DNA from: Actinomycetes bacterium
Lineage (GTDB): Bacteria; Actinomycetota; Thermoleophilia; Solirubrobacterales; JACPNS01
Reading direction: 5' to 3'
Assembly: GCA_023404495.1 (NCBI GenBank)
Contig: JAEYBE010000033.1
Coordinates: 62,001-126,000 of the forward strand
Length of the DNA stretch: 64,000 bases
Part shown: piece by piece, positions 42,481 to 53,073 of the stretch
Layout of the letters: each line of letters begins with the position of its first letter
Position numbering within the stretch: position 1 is the first letter of the stretch
Position numbers and translations under genes: made by a program
Notes under the pieces: generated by a model
The model's database searches: none
Seen by the model: only the letters and a program-made list of their open reading frames with translations
What the model was told of the DNA's origin: nothing

Positions 42481-42729
42481 ATGGCCACGATTCAGATTCG
42501 CAATCTCCCCGAAGAGACCGTTCGCGCCTGGAAGGTGCGCGCCGCGAAATCCGGCAAGTCGCTCCAGGAGTACATGCGGGAGTACCTGACCGCCGAAGCG
42601 GAAAAGCCGACGGTCGAAGAGTTGGTCGAGCGCATGGAACTGCGAGCAGCCCAACGGCAGGCGCAGGGCTCCGGAATCGATCTACCGCTCGAGGAGACGC
42701 TCAAAGGCATCAAGGAAACCTGGGACTGA
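42481..42729 (+). CDS. vapB: VapB/FitA-type antitoxin
   Basis: 82 residues. The N-terminus ATIQIRNLPEETVRAWKVRA is a ribbon-helix-helix DNA-binding domain of FitA/VapB type; the C-terminal half (VEELVERMELRAAQRQAQGS) should bind and block the toxin. ATG 42481 is used because TATTCT lies 6 nt upstream. It ends 2 bases before the toxin gene. Expected to bind the GTAGCGCT repeats. Confidence 0.88.
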   Translation: MATIQIRNLPEETVRAWKVRAAKSGKSLQEYMREYLTAEAEKPTVEELVERMELRAAQRQAQGSGIDLPLEETLKGIKETWD

Positions 42730-42731
42730 GC

Positions 42732-43124
42732 TTGATCGTCGTCGACTCGTCCCTCCTGGTGAACGCTTTCGGCGGAGCCGGTCCGCTGGCGGCGAGTGCT
42801 CGGGCCGCGCTGTTCTCCGAAGAGCCGGCAGCACCCTTTCATGTCGACATCGAGACGCTGTCAGCATGGCGACGCCAGGTCAGGACTGGATCGATTCCGC
42901 TAGCGTGGATCGAAGAAGCCCGCAACGACCTTCGAGACGCTCCGATTCTGCGCATTCCCCATGAACCGCTCCTCGATCGAATCTGGGAGCTCCGCGAGAA
43001 TGTCACGCCGGCCGACGGGGCATACGTCGCGATGGCGGAAGAGCTGGGCGTTCGATTGGTCACCTGCGACGCGCGACTGACGCGCGCCCCAGGCACCCGC
43101 TGCGAGTTCGAACTGATCGAGTAG
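42732..43124 (+). CDS. vapC: VapC-type PIN-domain ribonuclease toxin
   Basis: 130 residues, TTG start. PIN acids: Asp in MIVVDSSLLVN, Glu in HVDIETLSAWRR, Asp in TPADGAYVAMAEEL, Asp in LVTCDARL, so the four-acid site is complete. VapC toxins cut tRNA or rRNA and are neutralised by VapB. The target here cannot be predicted. It converges on secA with 8 bases between stops. Confidence 0.9.
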   Translation: MIVVDSSLLVNAFGGAGPLAASARAALFSEEPAAPFHVDIETLSAWRRQVRTGSIPLAWIEEARNDLRDAPILRIPHEPLLDRIWELRENVTPADGAYVAMAEELGVRLVTCDARLTRAPGTRCEFELIE

Positions 43125-43132
43125 CCGTAAAG

Positions 43133-46000
<2,868 letters not shown>

Positions 46001-46044
46001 AGGGGCTTACTTTACCCCTGAAGCGCGCCGCTCCTGCCTGTCGG

Positions 46045-46410
46045 TCAGGCGGTCAGGCCCGGCGGCTGCGCACCCATCGCCTTTGCGGTGCTGCGCTGGG
46101 CGGTGCGCCGCGCGCGGCGCTTGGCGGCCAGCTTGTCGACCTGACGGGCGAGCTCGTCGGACACCTCGTGCATGGCGTGCTTGAGATCGAATGAGCGGTC
46201 AGAGGCGCGCAGCGTCTTGCCCTTCACGTGCAGCGTCGCATCGACGCTGAAGTGATCCGGAATCGCCGGGTTGTGGTCGTCCTTGAACTCAAGCTCCAAC
46301 CGCGCGAGGTCGGAGACCATCTTGTCGACCTTCTCGAAGCGGCGCGCCGCGTACGCGCGCAGTTCTTCGGTGATTGCGATCCCGTTGCGTGACCTGATCT
46401 CAATCTGCAT
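46045..46410 (-). CDS. hpf: Ribosome hibernation promoting factor (short HPF)
   Basis: 121 residues from ATG 46410 (MQIEIRSRNGIAITEELRAY). The S30AE-type fold with EKVDKMVSDLARLELEF and FSVDATLHVKGKTLRASD is clear. It lacks the long C-terminal dimerisation domain of long HPF, having instead a basic 30-residue tail (LAAKRRARRTAQRSTAKAMG). It binds the 30S decoding site in stationary phase. SD gggag upstream. Confidence 0.9.
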   Translation of the reverse strand: MQIEIRSRNGIAITEELRAYAARRFEKVDKMVSDLARLELEFKDDHNPAIPDHFSVDATLHVKGKTLRASDRSFDLKHAMHEVSDELARQVDKLAAKRRARRTAQRSTAKAMGAQPPGLTA

Positions 46411-46562
46411 GTCCAACCAACTCCCAATCTCGTGTTGCAATGACTTCGGAAGCTGAACGGACTGCACTCGCGCGACGCCTGACCGACCGGCTGCGGAGCT
46501 GCGGCGCTGGGGGGCGCCGCCGTCCGGTCAGACTTGCCGGGGCGGTGGCTCCACCCTCGCCC

Positions 46563-47273
46563 TCACGCGACCGCGAACGCGACTGCGCGAAGCGGCCCTC
46601 GGCCGGCCTCGGGCTGTCGTTCTCGAATCGCCTGAGTGCATACCTCCAATGTAATGCCTGTGGTGGCTACGTCGTCGCACACAACAACGTTCGTCGGCAG
46701 CGGCCCTAAAGGGTCCAGTCCCGAGTGCCGAAGCGCGCGCCGGTCCAGCGCGATGGAGGTGGCGGGAAAGGCCAGTCGCTCGCGGCGGTCCAGTTGCGAT
46801 TGTGGCGGTCGCGAACCGTCTCGGACGAGCCACTCCGCCGCACGGGCACCGGTGATAGCGGCGATCTCGCGGGCGAGCAAGAGCGACTGGTTGTAGCCAC
46901 GGGCCCGCCGCCTGGCCGGATGAGCGGGCACGGCGATTATCCAGTCCGCATCGCAGAGCCAGTCGCCGACGCGCCCGACCATGAGCTCGGCCATCTCAGC
47001 GGCGAGCGCCACCGCGCCGGCGAATTTCAGCGACCCGACGAGCGTCCGGGCCGTGCCCTCGTAGGCAAAGGCCGCCGCGACGCCGTTGCGCCGAGTCGGG
47101 CGGGGTGACCGCGCCAACGCGCTCCGGCACACGGCGCAGATCCAACGATCGACTTCGGTCGGCCTGCCGCATCCCGAACAGCGCGGAGGTGCGATCAAGG
47201 CAGAGAGTCTTTGGATCGCGGGCGGGCTCACGAGGGGATGATCCCGTCCGACGTGTGACGCTTCAAGACACAA
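46563..47273 (-). CDS. comF: ComF-family phosphoribosyltransferase-like protein
   Basis: 236 residues. N-terminal zinc-ribbon-like Cys pairs (CSGCGRPTEVDRWICAVC), the ARTLVGSLKFAG segment, the RARGYNQSLLLAREIA motif and the PRPP-loop-like VVVCDDVATTGIT are the ComF pattern. ComF supports DNA uptake in competent bacteria and is kept in many without known competence. The start (GTG 47273) is uncertain; GTG further in is possible. Upstream of hpf with a 150-bp gap. Confidence 0.85.
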   Translation of the reverse strand: MCLEASHVGRDHPLVSPPAIQRLSALIAPPRCSGCGRPTEVDRWICAVCRSALARSPRPTRRNGVAAAFAYEGTARTLVGSLKFAGAVALAAEMAELMVGRVGDWLCDADWIIAVPAHPARRRARGYNQSLLLAREIAAITGARAAEWLVRDGSRPPQSQLDRRERLAFPATSIALDRRALRHSGLDPLGPLPTNVVVCDDVATTGITLEVCTQAIRERQPEAGRGPLRAVAFAVA

Positions 47274-47290
47274 ATGTCAAACTTCAGCCA

Positions 47291-47590
47291 ATGAGCCGCG
47301 AAGAAATCGTCACAGCGACCGGGATCGTGATGTTCTTCTGGGACTCCGGCGACGAGGAGCGGCATCTGCTCGTCAACATCGAGCCGGATGATCACCACAA
47401 GCCCGACGCGTTCGAGCTGACCGGTGACCTACGCGACTCGGCGATCGAGAAGATCGCCGAAGGCGCGCGCGTCGAGGTCGACTATCTGGTCGAACACCAC
47501 GAGGTCGTCGATCCGGACGGCGCGACGACACTCGACTCGAGCCGGCCGAACATCGTCGAGGTTCGGATCGACCTGACTAGCGGAGCTTGA
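47291..47590 (+). CDS. Small hypothetical protein
   Basis: 99 residues from ATG 47291, very acidic. Predicted beta-rich with ATGIVMFFWDSGDEERHLLV, a helix DSAIEKIAEGARVEVDYL and IVEVRIDL, which could be a small OB-like barrel. No family recognised. Divergent from comF by 17 bases, so the two may share a promoter region; overlaps the convergent metalloprotease end by 14 bases. Confidence 0.6.
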   Translation: MSREEIVTATGIVMFFWDSGDEERHLLVNIEPDDHHKPDAFELTGDLRDSAIEKIAEGARVEVDYLVEHHEVVDPDGATTLDSSRPNIVEVRIDLTSGA

Positions 47591-48629
47591 TTTCGACCTT
47601 CGCGACGCCGGTCTTGCCCTTGGCGAAAATTCCGATGTCCCAAAGCCCTGGCGCGATGAACGTCGTCAGCGAATCACTGCGGCCGCGCTTGGTCGAGCGG
47701 TCCCAGACCTTGTTGGACTTCGCGGGGAAGATGAAGATGTCGAAGTCGCGCCCCTTGGCGCCCTTGACGGTCACCTTGGTGAGACTGAAGAACGACGTGG
47801 AGATGCGCTTCCAATAGACCTTCTTGCGCTTGATCTTCTTCGAGAAGTTCTTGGTCGAGACAAGCAACTTGTTGTCAATGTCGAACTTCATCGCCTTGAG
47901 CTGGTCGGCGTTGGGCTCCTTGGCGCTTGAAAGCTGCCAACCGGTGATGCCGTTGAGCACGACGAAGTCTTCGGCGAAGAGCTCGGGGAGCAGGTGCTCC
48001 CAGTCCGTGCCGGAGCAGAAGAACCTGTCCGCGTCCGTCGTGTTGGAGGCGGTCACACGGGTGAAGAACCAATCGCGCGTGCCGTCGGTCGAGATCGTGC
48101 AGCCGTTGCCGAAGCCGAACGCACGAAGCTGGGCGAGATTCGCGATCTGGTTGTCGACGTGGTGGCCGTACTCGTGGACCAGCGAGTGCAGCCAGTCAGT
48201 GTCGTTGGTGCCAAACCAAAGTTCGCCATATCCGTTGGCCATCGGTCGATAGCAAGCGATCGCCTGCGTGTCGCCGCATGTCGAGTCCATCTCGCTGAGC
48301 GGGATCGCGTGGACCGTGAGCTTCGAGATCTCGGACTTGTGGTAAATCGAGTTCAGCGCGGCGGCGGCCGGATCAAGATCAAAGCCGGGGACGGTCGTAT
48401 CAATCGTGAACTGACGACCTGAGCCGTCGGTGTAGGTCGCGCTGGCGACTGCCTTTGGAGCGGCCGCAATGCGCGCTCCCGCAGGCAGAATCGCATCCTT
48501 GACCTCGCGCTTGGCCTCGACCTTCGTGAGGTCGATCTTGCCGGCGGGCTCGGCGGCGGTTGCCGGCGGCGCGACGAACGCCGCCGCGCAGAGCGCGGCG
48601 GCGAATGTCAGGCCAGGCTTCAGGCGCAA
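47577..48629 (-). CDS. Secreted zinc metalloprotease-like protein
   Basis: 350 residues. Signal peptide (LTFAAALCAAAFVAPPATAA). The zinc motif is HEYGHH in LVHEYGHHVDN, with a possible third ligand Glu in HLLPELFAEDF, about 85 residues later. Four Cys (STCGDTQAIACY, NGCTIS, FFCSG) could form disulfides. The C-terminal 110 residues are a Lys-rich beta domain (VYWKRISTSFFSLTKVTVKG). Family not recognised beyond metzincin/gluzincin-like. Translationally coupled by 10-bp overlap to the small secreted protein upstream. Confidence 0.8.
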   Translation of the reverse strand: MRLKPGLTFAAALCAAAFVAPPATAAEPAGKIDLTKVEAKREVKDAILPAGARIAAAPKAVASATYTDGSGRQFTIDTTVPGFDLDPAAAALNSIYHKSEISKLTVHAIPLSEMDSTCGDTQAIACYRPMANGYGELWFGTNDTDWLHSLVHEYGHHVDNQIANLAQLRAFGFGNGCTISTDGTRDWFFTRVTASNTTDADRFFCSGTDWEHLLPELFAEDFVVLNGITGWQLSSAKEPNADQLKAMKFDIDNKLLVSTKNFSKKIKRKKVYWKRISTSFFSLTKVTVKGAKGRDFDIFIFPAKSNKVWDRSTKRGRSDSLTTFIAPGLWDIGIFAKGKTGVAKVEIKLR

Positions 48630-49090
48630 GGAGGCACCCCGTTGGCGATCAGCTCTTCGTCTGTTGCGAGATTGAATGAGAACTGATCGGAGTTCTTCAG
48701 CAGGGCGCCGGTCGTCGGTGAGCGGAATGTTCCCTTGATCTTGAAGTACACCGTCGTACCGGAGGCAGCGGTGATCGACTTCGAGGTCTTCTTCCAGCCG
48801 TTCTTCTTTGTGAGCTTCACCGATCCGGAGGCGAAAGAAACTCCGTTCTGGTCGCGCACCGAGTAGCTGAACTTGACGCTCTTTGGGTACGGCGAGTTCT
48901 TGCGCGTGAACTTCGCACCGAACTTGACGGCGAAGCGCACTTGCCCGGCGGCGGGCCTGCAGGCGTCGACGAACTTGTAGGTCGGGGTGACGTAGAGCTT
49001 GACGGTCTTCGCCGAAGCAGCTGAGGCAACCGAGAGGCTGGCTGCGATCGCCACGACGAGTGTGGCCAGGAGGATCAGTTTCTTGCGCAC
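48620..49090 (-). CDS. Small secreted protein, paralogue A
   Basis: 156 residues from GTG 49090, chosen for the AAAGG box 7 bases upstream; a TTG at 49123 would add 11. Signal peptide (LILLATLVVAIAASLSVASA), then a beta domain with one disulfide possible (VDACRPAAG...PPCA). Ends NLATDEELIANGVPPCA, much like the DLAPTREELDQLGVVYC end of the next gene upstream, so the two are paralogues. Overlaps the metalloprotease start by 10 bases; may be its partner or inhibitor (inference). Confidence 0.7.
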   Translation of the reverse strand: MRKKLILLATLVVAIAASLSVASAASAKTVKLYVTPTYKFVDACRPAAGQVRFAVKFGAKFTRKNSPYPKSVKFSYSVRDQNGVSFASGSVKLTKKNGWKKTSKSITAASGTTVYFKIKGTFRSPTTGALLKNSDQFSFNLATDEELIANGVPPCA

Positions 49091-49166
49091 GAGTGAGCCT
49101 TTCACGAGAAGGTGTTCACTCAATTATCGCCTACGGCGCGCGAAAGTTGCGGTCGCGTCCAGCTGA

Positions 49167-49613
49167 CTAGCAATAAACCACGCCGAGCTGGTCGAGTTCT
49201 TCTCGAGTCGGTGCCAGGTCGGTGGACGATTTACCGAATTGGCGCGTTCGGCCGCCCACGCGGTATGTGAAGTTGACTCGCATCGAATACTCGTGGCCAG
49301 CCGGGACCGTGAAGCGCTTGGACCGCTTCTTGTAGCCGGTCGATTTCTTCAGGTTGATGACGCGAGAGGCGATCGTCCATCCAGTCGTCTTGTCGATGAT
49401 CTGGTACGCGGCCCGGATCCGCTTGGGCGGCGCAATTCCGTTGTAATCCACTTTCCCATCAGCGACGAAGCGGTAGCTGATGCGGTCCTCGTCGACCCTG
49501 CAGCCGTCGACCTCGCCGTACTGCACGAATACTTTGATCGACCAGGCCTGCGCAGCGGGCACAGGCGCCAGCAGGACTGCGAGCGAAGCGAGCAAAACAA
49601 TTTTCTTGAGCAC
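49167..49613 (-). CDS. Small secreted protein, paralogue B
   Basis: 148 residues, GTG start preceded by GGGGGAA. Signal peptide (KIVLLASLAVLLAPVPAAQA). The mature part follows the same plan as the gene downstream: a VKLYV/IKVFVQYGEVDGCR strand with Cys, a central KKSTGYKKRSKRFTVPAG matching KKNGWKKTSKSITAASG, and the TREELDQLGVVYC end. No known family. Operon with paralogue A and the metalloprotease. Confidence 0.7.
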   Translation of the reverse strand: MLKKIVLLASLAVLLAPVPAAQAWSIKVFVQYGEVDGCRVDEDRISYRFVADGKVDYNGIAPPKRIRAAYQIIDKTTGWTIASRVINLKKSTGYKKRSKRFTVPAGHEYSMRVNFTYRVGGRTRQFGKSSTDLAPTREELDQLGVVYC

Positions 49614-49680
49614 GGCGGTTCCCCCACGGGCGAATACTTGAGATTGGGTATCGGCAGGTGCAGCGCCTACCTAAAACCCA

Positions 49681-50697
49681 TCACTCGCCGGGCGGGCGCA
49701 GACTTGCGGCGATGTCACCGCGGCCGAGGATCGCCCCGATCGCCATCGCGTCGGCCGGGACCTCTCCGCCCGGGAAAACAATCGTGTCGCGCAGCGCCGA
49801 GCCTGCGCCGATCTTCGCGCCGTCCCCGATCACCACTGGGCCCTGAAGAATCGCGCCGGCACCGATCGAGACGTCCTGTCCGATCCAGACAGGCCCTTCC
49901 ACAAGCTCTGCGGCATCGAGCGCGCCGCTGGTCGCCGAAAACACCGCGTCGCTGCCGCCGGTGCCCTCGATGCCAAGGTCCAGCGCCCCCGTGAGCGCGT
50001 CAAAGGTTCCCTCCCGGAGCTCGCGCAGCGAGCCCACGTCGTTCCAGTATTCCTCGATCTCGTGGATATGAAAGGGAATGTCGTTTTCGAGCAGCACTGG
50101 GAAGACGTCCTGCGCCCAGTCGACAAATTCGGTCTCGGGGAAGTAGTCGAAGATCTCCGGGCTAAAGACGTAGATCCCGCAATTGCCGAGATCCGAGAGC
50201 GCCTCGTCGGGTTCCGGCTTCTCCTGGAAGCCGGTGATCCGCCCCTCGGCGTCGTGCAACACGACTCCGTACTCACGGGTGTCGGCCACCCGCTTGACGG
50301 TCAACGTCGCGACGCCGCCCGCGCTCTTGTGGCGCTCGATCAGCTTCGTCAAGTCGATGTCGGTGAGCGCGTCGCCGCTGATGATCAGGAACGGCTCGCC
50401 GCCGTCGGTCAATGAGTCCTTCACCGCACGCACGCCGCCGGCCGTGCCCATCAGTTCCGGCTCGAAGTTGTATTCGAGGTTCACGCCAAAAGCAGACCCG
50501 TCGCCAAAGTAATTGCGAATCGTGGCTGGGTAGTAGTGGAGGTTTGCAACGGCGTCGGTGAATCCGTGCTTTGCGACCAGATTCAGCAGGTGCGCCATGC
50601 ACGGCTTGTCGATCACCGGCACCATCGGCTTCGGGATCCCCAGGGTGATCGGCTTGAGACGAGTTCCGAGTCCTGCGGCGAGAACCATCGCTTTCAT
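49681..50697 (-). CDS. NDP-sugar pyrophosphorylase
   Basis: 338 residues from ATG 50697 (MKAMVLAAGLGTRLKP). Nucleotidyltransferase signature near the N-terminus, then KPMVPVIDKP, LISGDALTDID, GFQEKPEPDEAL and, at the C-terminus, left-handed beta-helix hexapeptides (VWIGQDVSIGAGAILQGPVV). Likely makes GDP-mannose or another NDP-hexose. SD ggaagctg. Begins 5 bases after the SAHH-like gene stop in the glycan-precursor run. Confidence 0.9.
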   Translation of the reverse strand: MKAMVLAAGLGTRLKPITLGIPKPMVPVIDKPCMAHLLNLVAKHGFTDAVANLHYYPATIRNYFGDGSAFGVNLEYNFEPELMGTAGGVRAVKDSLTDGGEPFLIISGDALTDIDLTKLIERHKSAGGVATLTVKRVADTREYGVVLHDAEGRITGFQEKPEPDEALSDLGNCGIYVFSPEIFDYFPETEFVDWAQDVFPVLLENDIPFHIHEIEEYWNDVGSLRELREGTFDALTGALDLGIEGTGGSDAVFSATSGALDAAELVEGPVWIGQDVSIGAGAILQGPVVIGDGAKIGAGSALRDTIVFPGGEVPADAMAIGAILGRGDIAASLRPPGE

Positions 50698-50702
50698 CTG
50701 AT

Positions 50703-51998
50703 TCAGCTTCCTTTCGAGTGGTCGGGCGGCGGCGCTGCGGCCGACTGATCCCATGAAGTCAGGTACTGCTGCTGCTCTGCGGTGAGCGTGTCGATCTCGA
50801 CGCGCAGCGATTCGAGCTTGAGGCGGGCGATCGCATCGTCGATCTCCGGCGGGACGGCGTGCACTTGACGCGCCATCGCCTTGCCGTGTCTTGCCAGATG
50901 TTCGACCGCCAGCGCCTGATTGGCGAAACTCATGTCCATCACGGCCGGTGGATGACCCTCGCCAGCAGCGAGGTTGACGAGCCGCCCGTCGGCGAGAAGG
51001 TATACGCGGCGGTCACCCGAGAGTGTGAAGCGTTCGACGAGCGGGCGCACTTCGGCATGTTCCTGGGCGCGTTCGAATAAATCCGCCTTGTTTATCTCGA
51101 TGTCAAAGTGACCTGCGTTGCAGACGATCGTCCCGTCGCCCATCACGTCGAAGAGCTCGCCGGCCACGGCGTCGCGTCCTCCGGTGACCGTGACGATCAC
51201 GTCCGCGCGCGAGGCCGCTTCGATCGCAGGAAGCACGGTGAAGCCATCCATCGCGGCCTCAAGCGCGCGCTGGGGATCGACCTCGCAGACGATCACGTTG
51301 GCGCCGAGGCCCTTGGCGCGAGAGGCGATTCCCTGTCCGCAGGCGCCATAGCCGATCACTGCGACCACGCGACCGGCAATCAACAAGTTCGTCGCGCGCA
51401 GGATTCCGTCGAGCGTCGACTGGCCGGTGCCGTAGCGCGTGTCAAACAGCTTCTGTGTGCGCGACTCGTTGACGGCGATCACTGGATACGCGAGGCCGCC
51501 TTCGCGCTCAAGCGCCTTCAGGCGGATCACGCCGGTCGTTGTCTCCTCGGTGCCACCAAGCACGTCGTCCAGCAGTTCGCGGCGCCCGCCGTGAAGCGCC
51601 CCGACGAGATCTGCCCCGTCGTCGAGCGTGATCTGCGGCGCGGTGTCGCAGACGGCATTGATGTGACGCTGATAGGCCGGGGCATCTTCGCCATTGACCG
51701 CGAAGACGGCCGCTGAATCGCGCTCCGAAAGCGCTGCGGCGACATCATCCTGGGTTGAAAGGGGATTGCTCGCGCAGATCGCAAGCTGCGCGCCGCCGGC
51801 GATCAGCGCCCGGGCGAGATTCGCGGTCTCCGCCGTGATGTGCAAACAGGCGCCGACGCGGATGCCGTCCAGTGGACGTTGCTCGGAGAATCGCTCAGCG
51901 ATACGCGAGAGCACCGGCATTTCATTGCCGGCCCAGTCGATACGCATCGCGCCGGCATCGGCGAGCGCGAAGTCAGCGATGTCAGCTGCCGGGGTCAT
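50703..51998 (-). CDS. Divergent S-adenosylhomocysteine hydrolase-like protein
   Basis: 431 residues, short archaeal/Thermotoga-type SAHH. Retained: CLHITAETANLARAL (His53), STQDDVAAAL, LDDGADLV, EETTTGVIRL, Rossmann motif GYGACGQGI, NAGHFDIEI, GEGHPPAVMDMSF. Changed: the family motif TK-xx-FDN reads TQKLFDT here, so the catalytic Lys is Gln182 and the Asn after Asp186 is Thr187 (sequence checked base by base). The fold and NAD binding should persist; normal hydrolysis may not. A canonical ahcY is at 32150. It lies among mannose and sugar-nucleotide genes, where actinobacterial sahH usually is. Confidence 0.85.
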   Translation of the reverse strand: MTPAADIADFALADAGAMRIDWAGNEMPVLSRIAERFSEQRPLDGIRVGACLHITAETANLARALIAGGAQLAICASNPLSTQDDVAAALSERDSAAVFAVNGEDAPAYQRHINAVCDTAPQITLDDGADLVGALHGGRRELLDDVLGGTEETTTGVIRLKALEREGGLAYPVIAVNESRTQKLFDTRYGTGQSTLDGILRATNLLIAGRVVAVIGYGACGQGIASRAKGLGANVIVCEVDPQRALEAAMDGFTVLPAIEAASRADVIVTVTGGRDAVAGELFDVMGDGTIVCNAGHFDIEINKADLFERAQEHAEVRPLVERFTLSGDRRVYLLADGRLVNLAAGEGHPPAVMDMSFANQALAVEHLARHGKAMARQVHAVPPEIDDAIARLKLESLRVEIDTLTAEQQQYLTSWDQSAAAPPPDHSKGS

Positions 51999-52011
51999 TC
52001 AAACCTGCGGC

Positions 52012-53073
52012 TCAACCGGCGCTCGTCGGACGCCCGAGCTGGTCTTTGAGATCTTCGATCAGCGGAACCGGCGTCGGGTCGACGCCGCGCAGCACCGCCA
52101 GGTACAGCGAAGTCAGGTCGCCCAGCAGGACGTGCGCGAACATTCGCTCAGAACGAGTCTCTCCCGAGACTTCAATCGTCTGCGCCTGCGCGCGATGCGC
52201 GCTTGCGATCTCGGAGACAACTCGAATCCGTTCGGCGATTCGCGGGTGCTGGTCTCTGTCGGCGAGAAACCAGGCCGTGTTCTCGGCCAGCTCCGTCGCC
52301 CCTTCCCAGCCACAGATCTCATTGTGGTTGGCCTCTGGGAGCGACGCGCTCCATGCCGGGTACTTCGCGTTCTCGTTTATCTGGCACTTCCACCGATACG
52401 CCACCGGGACCGTCAGATCGGCCCCGTAGATGATCGGCAGCCGGCCGAAGGCGCTGCGCGCCAGGTGCATCGCCGTCTCGTCCTCGCCGCCCGGTGCCCA
52501 GCTGGAGCCAAGCGTTTTGAGCAGCTCGGCCGCCGCGTTGAACTCATCATGGATCGCTGCGGGCGCGAGTCCGTTGGCGATCGCGATCTCCGCCACGGCG
52601 ACCACGCCATATGCGACGGCAGCGCGCGGCTGAAAGATCCCGGGAAGTCCGATCACGGGGATGCCGGAGGCGTGTGCGGCCTCCGAGAGCGGGCCACCCG
52701 AGCTGACCACATAGAGGCGGGCGCCAGAAGCCTTTGCCTGCTCGAAACAGGAGAGAGTCTCTTCTGTCGAGCCCGAGTAGGAGCTCAATACAACCGCGTC
52801 ATCTTCGCCAACCCAGGAGGGGAGCGCGTAGCCGCGTGCGGTGACCAGCGGCCCACCCGCTCGCGGTCCGATCAGCGTCGCGGCGAGATCCGCCCCGATT
52901 GCAGAACCCCCCATCCCGCAGACAACCATCGCGCGGGCCTTGGCGGGCTGAAGAAATGCGCTCTCCGCGCGCCACATCGCGTCGGTGATGTGGTCCGGCA
53001 TCGCGAGCATGTCGGCGAGCAGCCCCGAACTGTCCACGGCAGCGACTGCCTCAGCTGTCAAAGCGTCGTTCAC
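52012..53073 (-). CDS. Bifunctional phosphoglucose/phosphomannose isomerase (SIS domains)
   Basis: 353 residues. First SIS domain AMVVCGMGGSAIGADL, SSYSGSTEETLSCFE; second with QINENAKYPAWSASLPEANHNEICGWEG, the signature of PGI/PMI enzymes of Actinobacteria and archaea (TobH/Pyrobaculum type). It should interconvert fructose-6-P with glucose-6-P and mannose-6-P, feeding GDP-mannose. Overlaps the upstream guanylyltransferase by 4 bases (ATGA). Confidence 0.9.
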   Translation of the reverse strand: MNDALTAEAVAAVDSSGLLADMLAMPDHITDAMWRAESAFLQPAKARAMVVCGMGGSAIGADLAATLIGPRAGGPLVTARGYALPSWVGEDDAVVLSSYSGSTEETLSCFEQAKASGARLYVVSSGGPLSEAAHASGIPVIGLPGIFQPRAAVAYGVVAVAEIAIANGLAPAAIHDEFNAAAELLKTLGSSWAPGGEDETAMHLARSAFGRLPIIYGADLTVPVAYRWKCQINENAKYPAWSASLPEANHNEICGWEGATELAENTAWFLADRDQHPRIAERIRVVSEIASAHRAQAQTIEVSGETRSERMFAHVLLGDLTSLYLAVLRGVDPTPVPLIEDLKDQLGRPTSAG

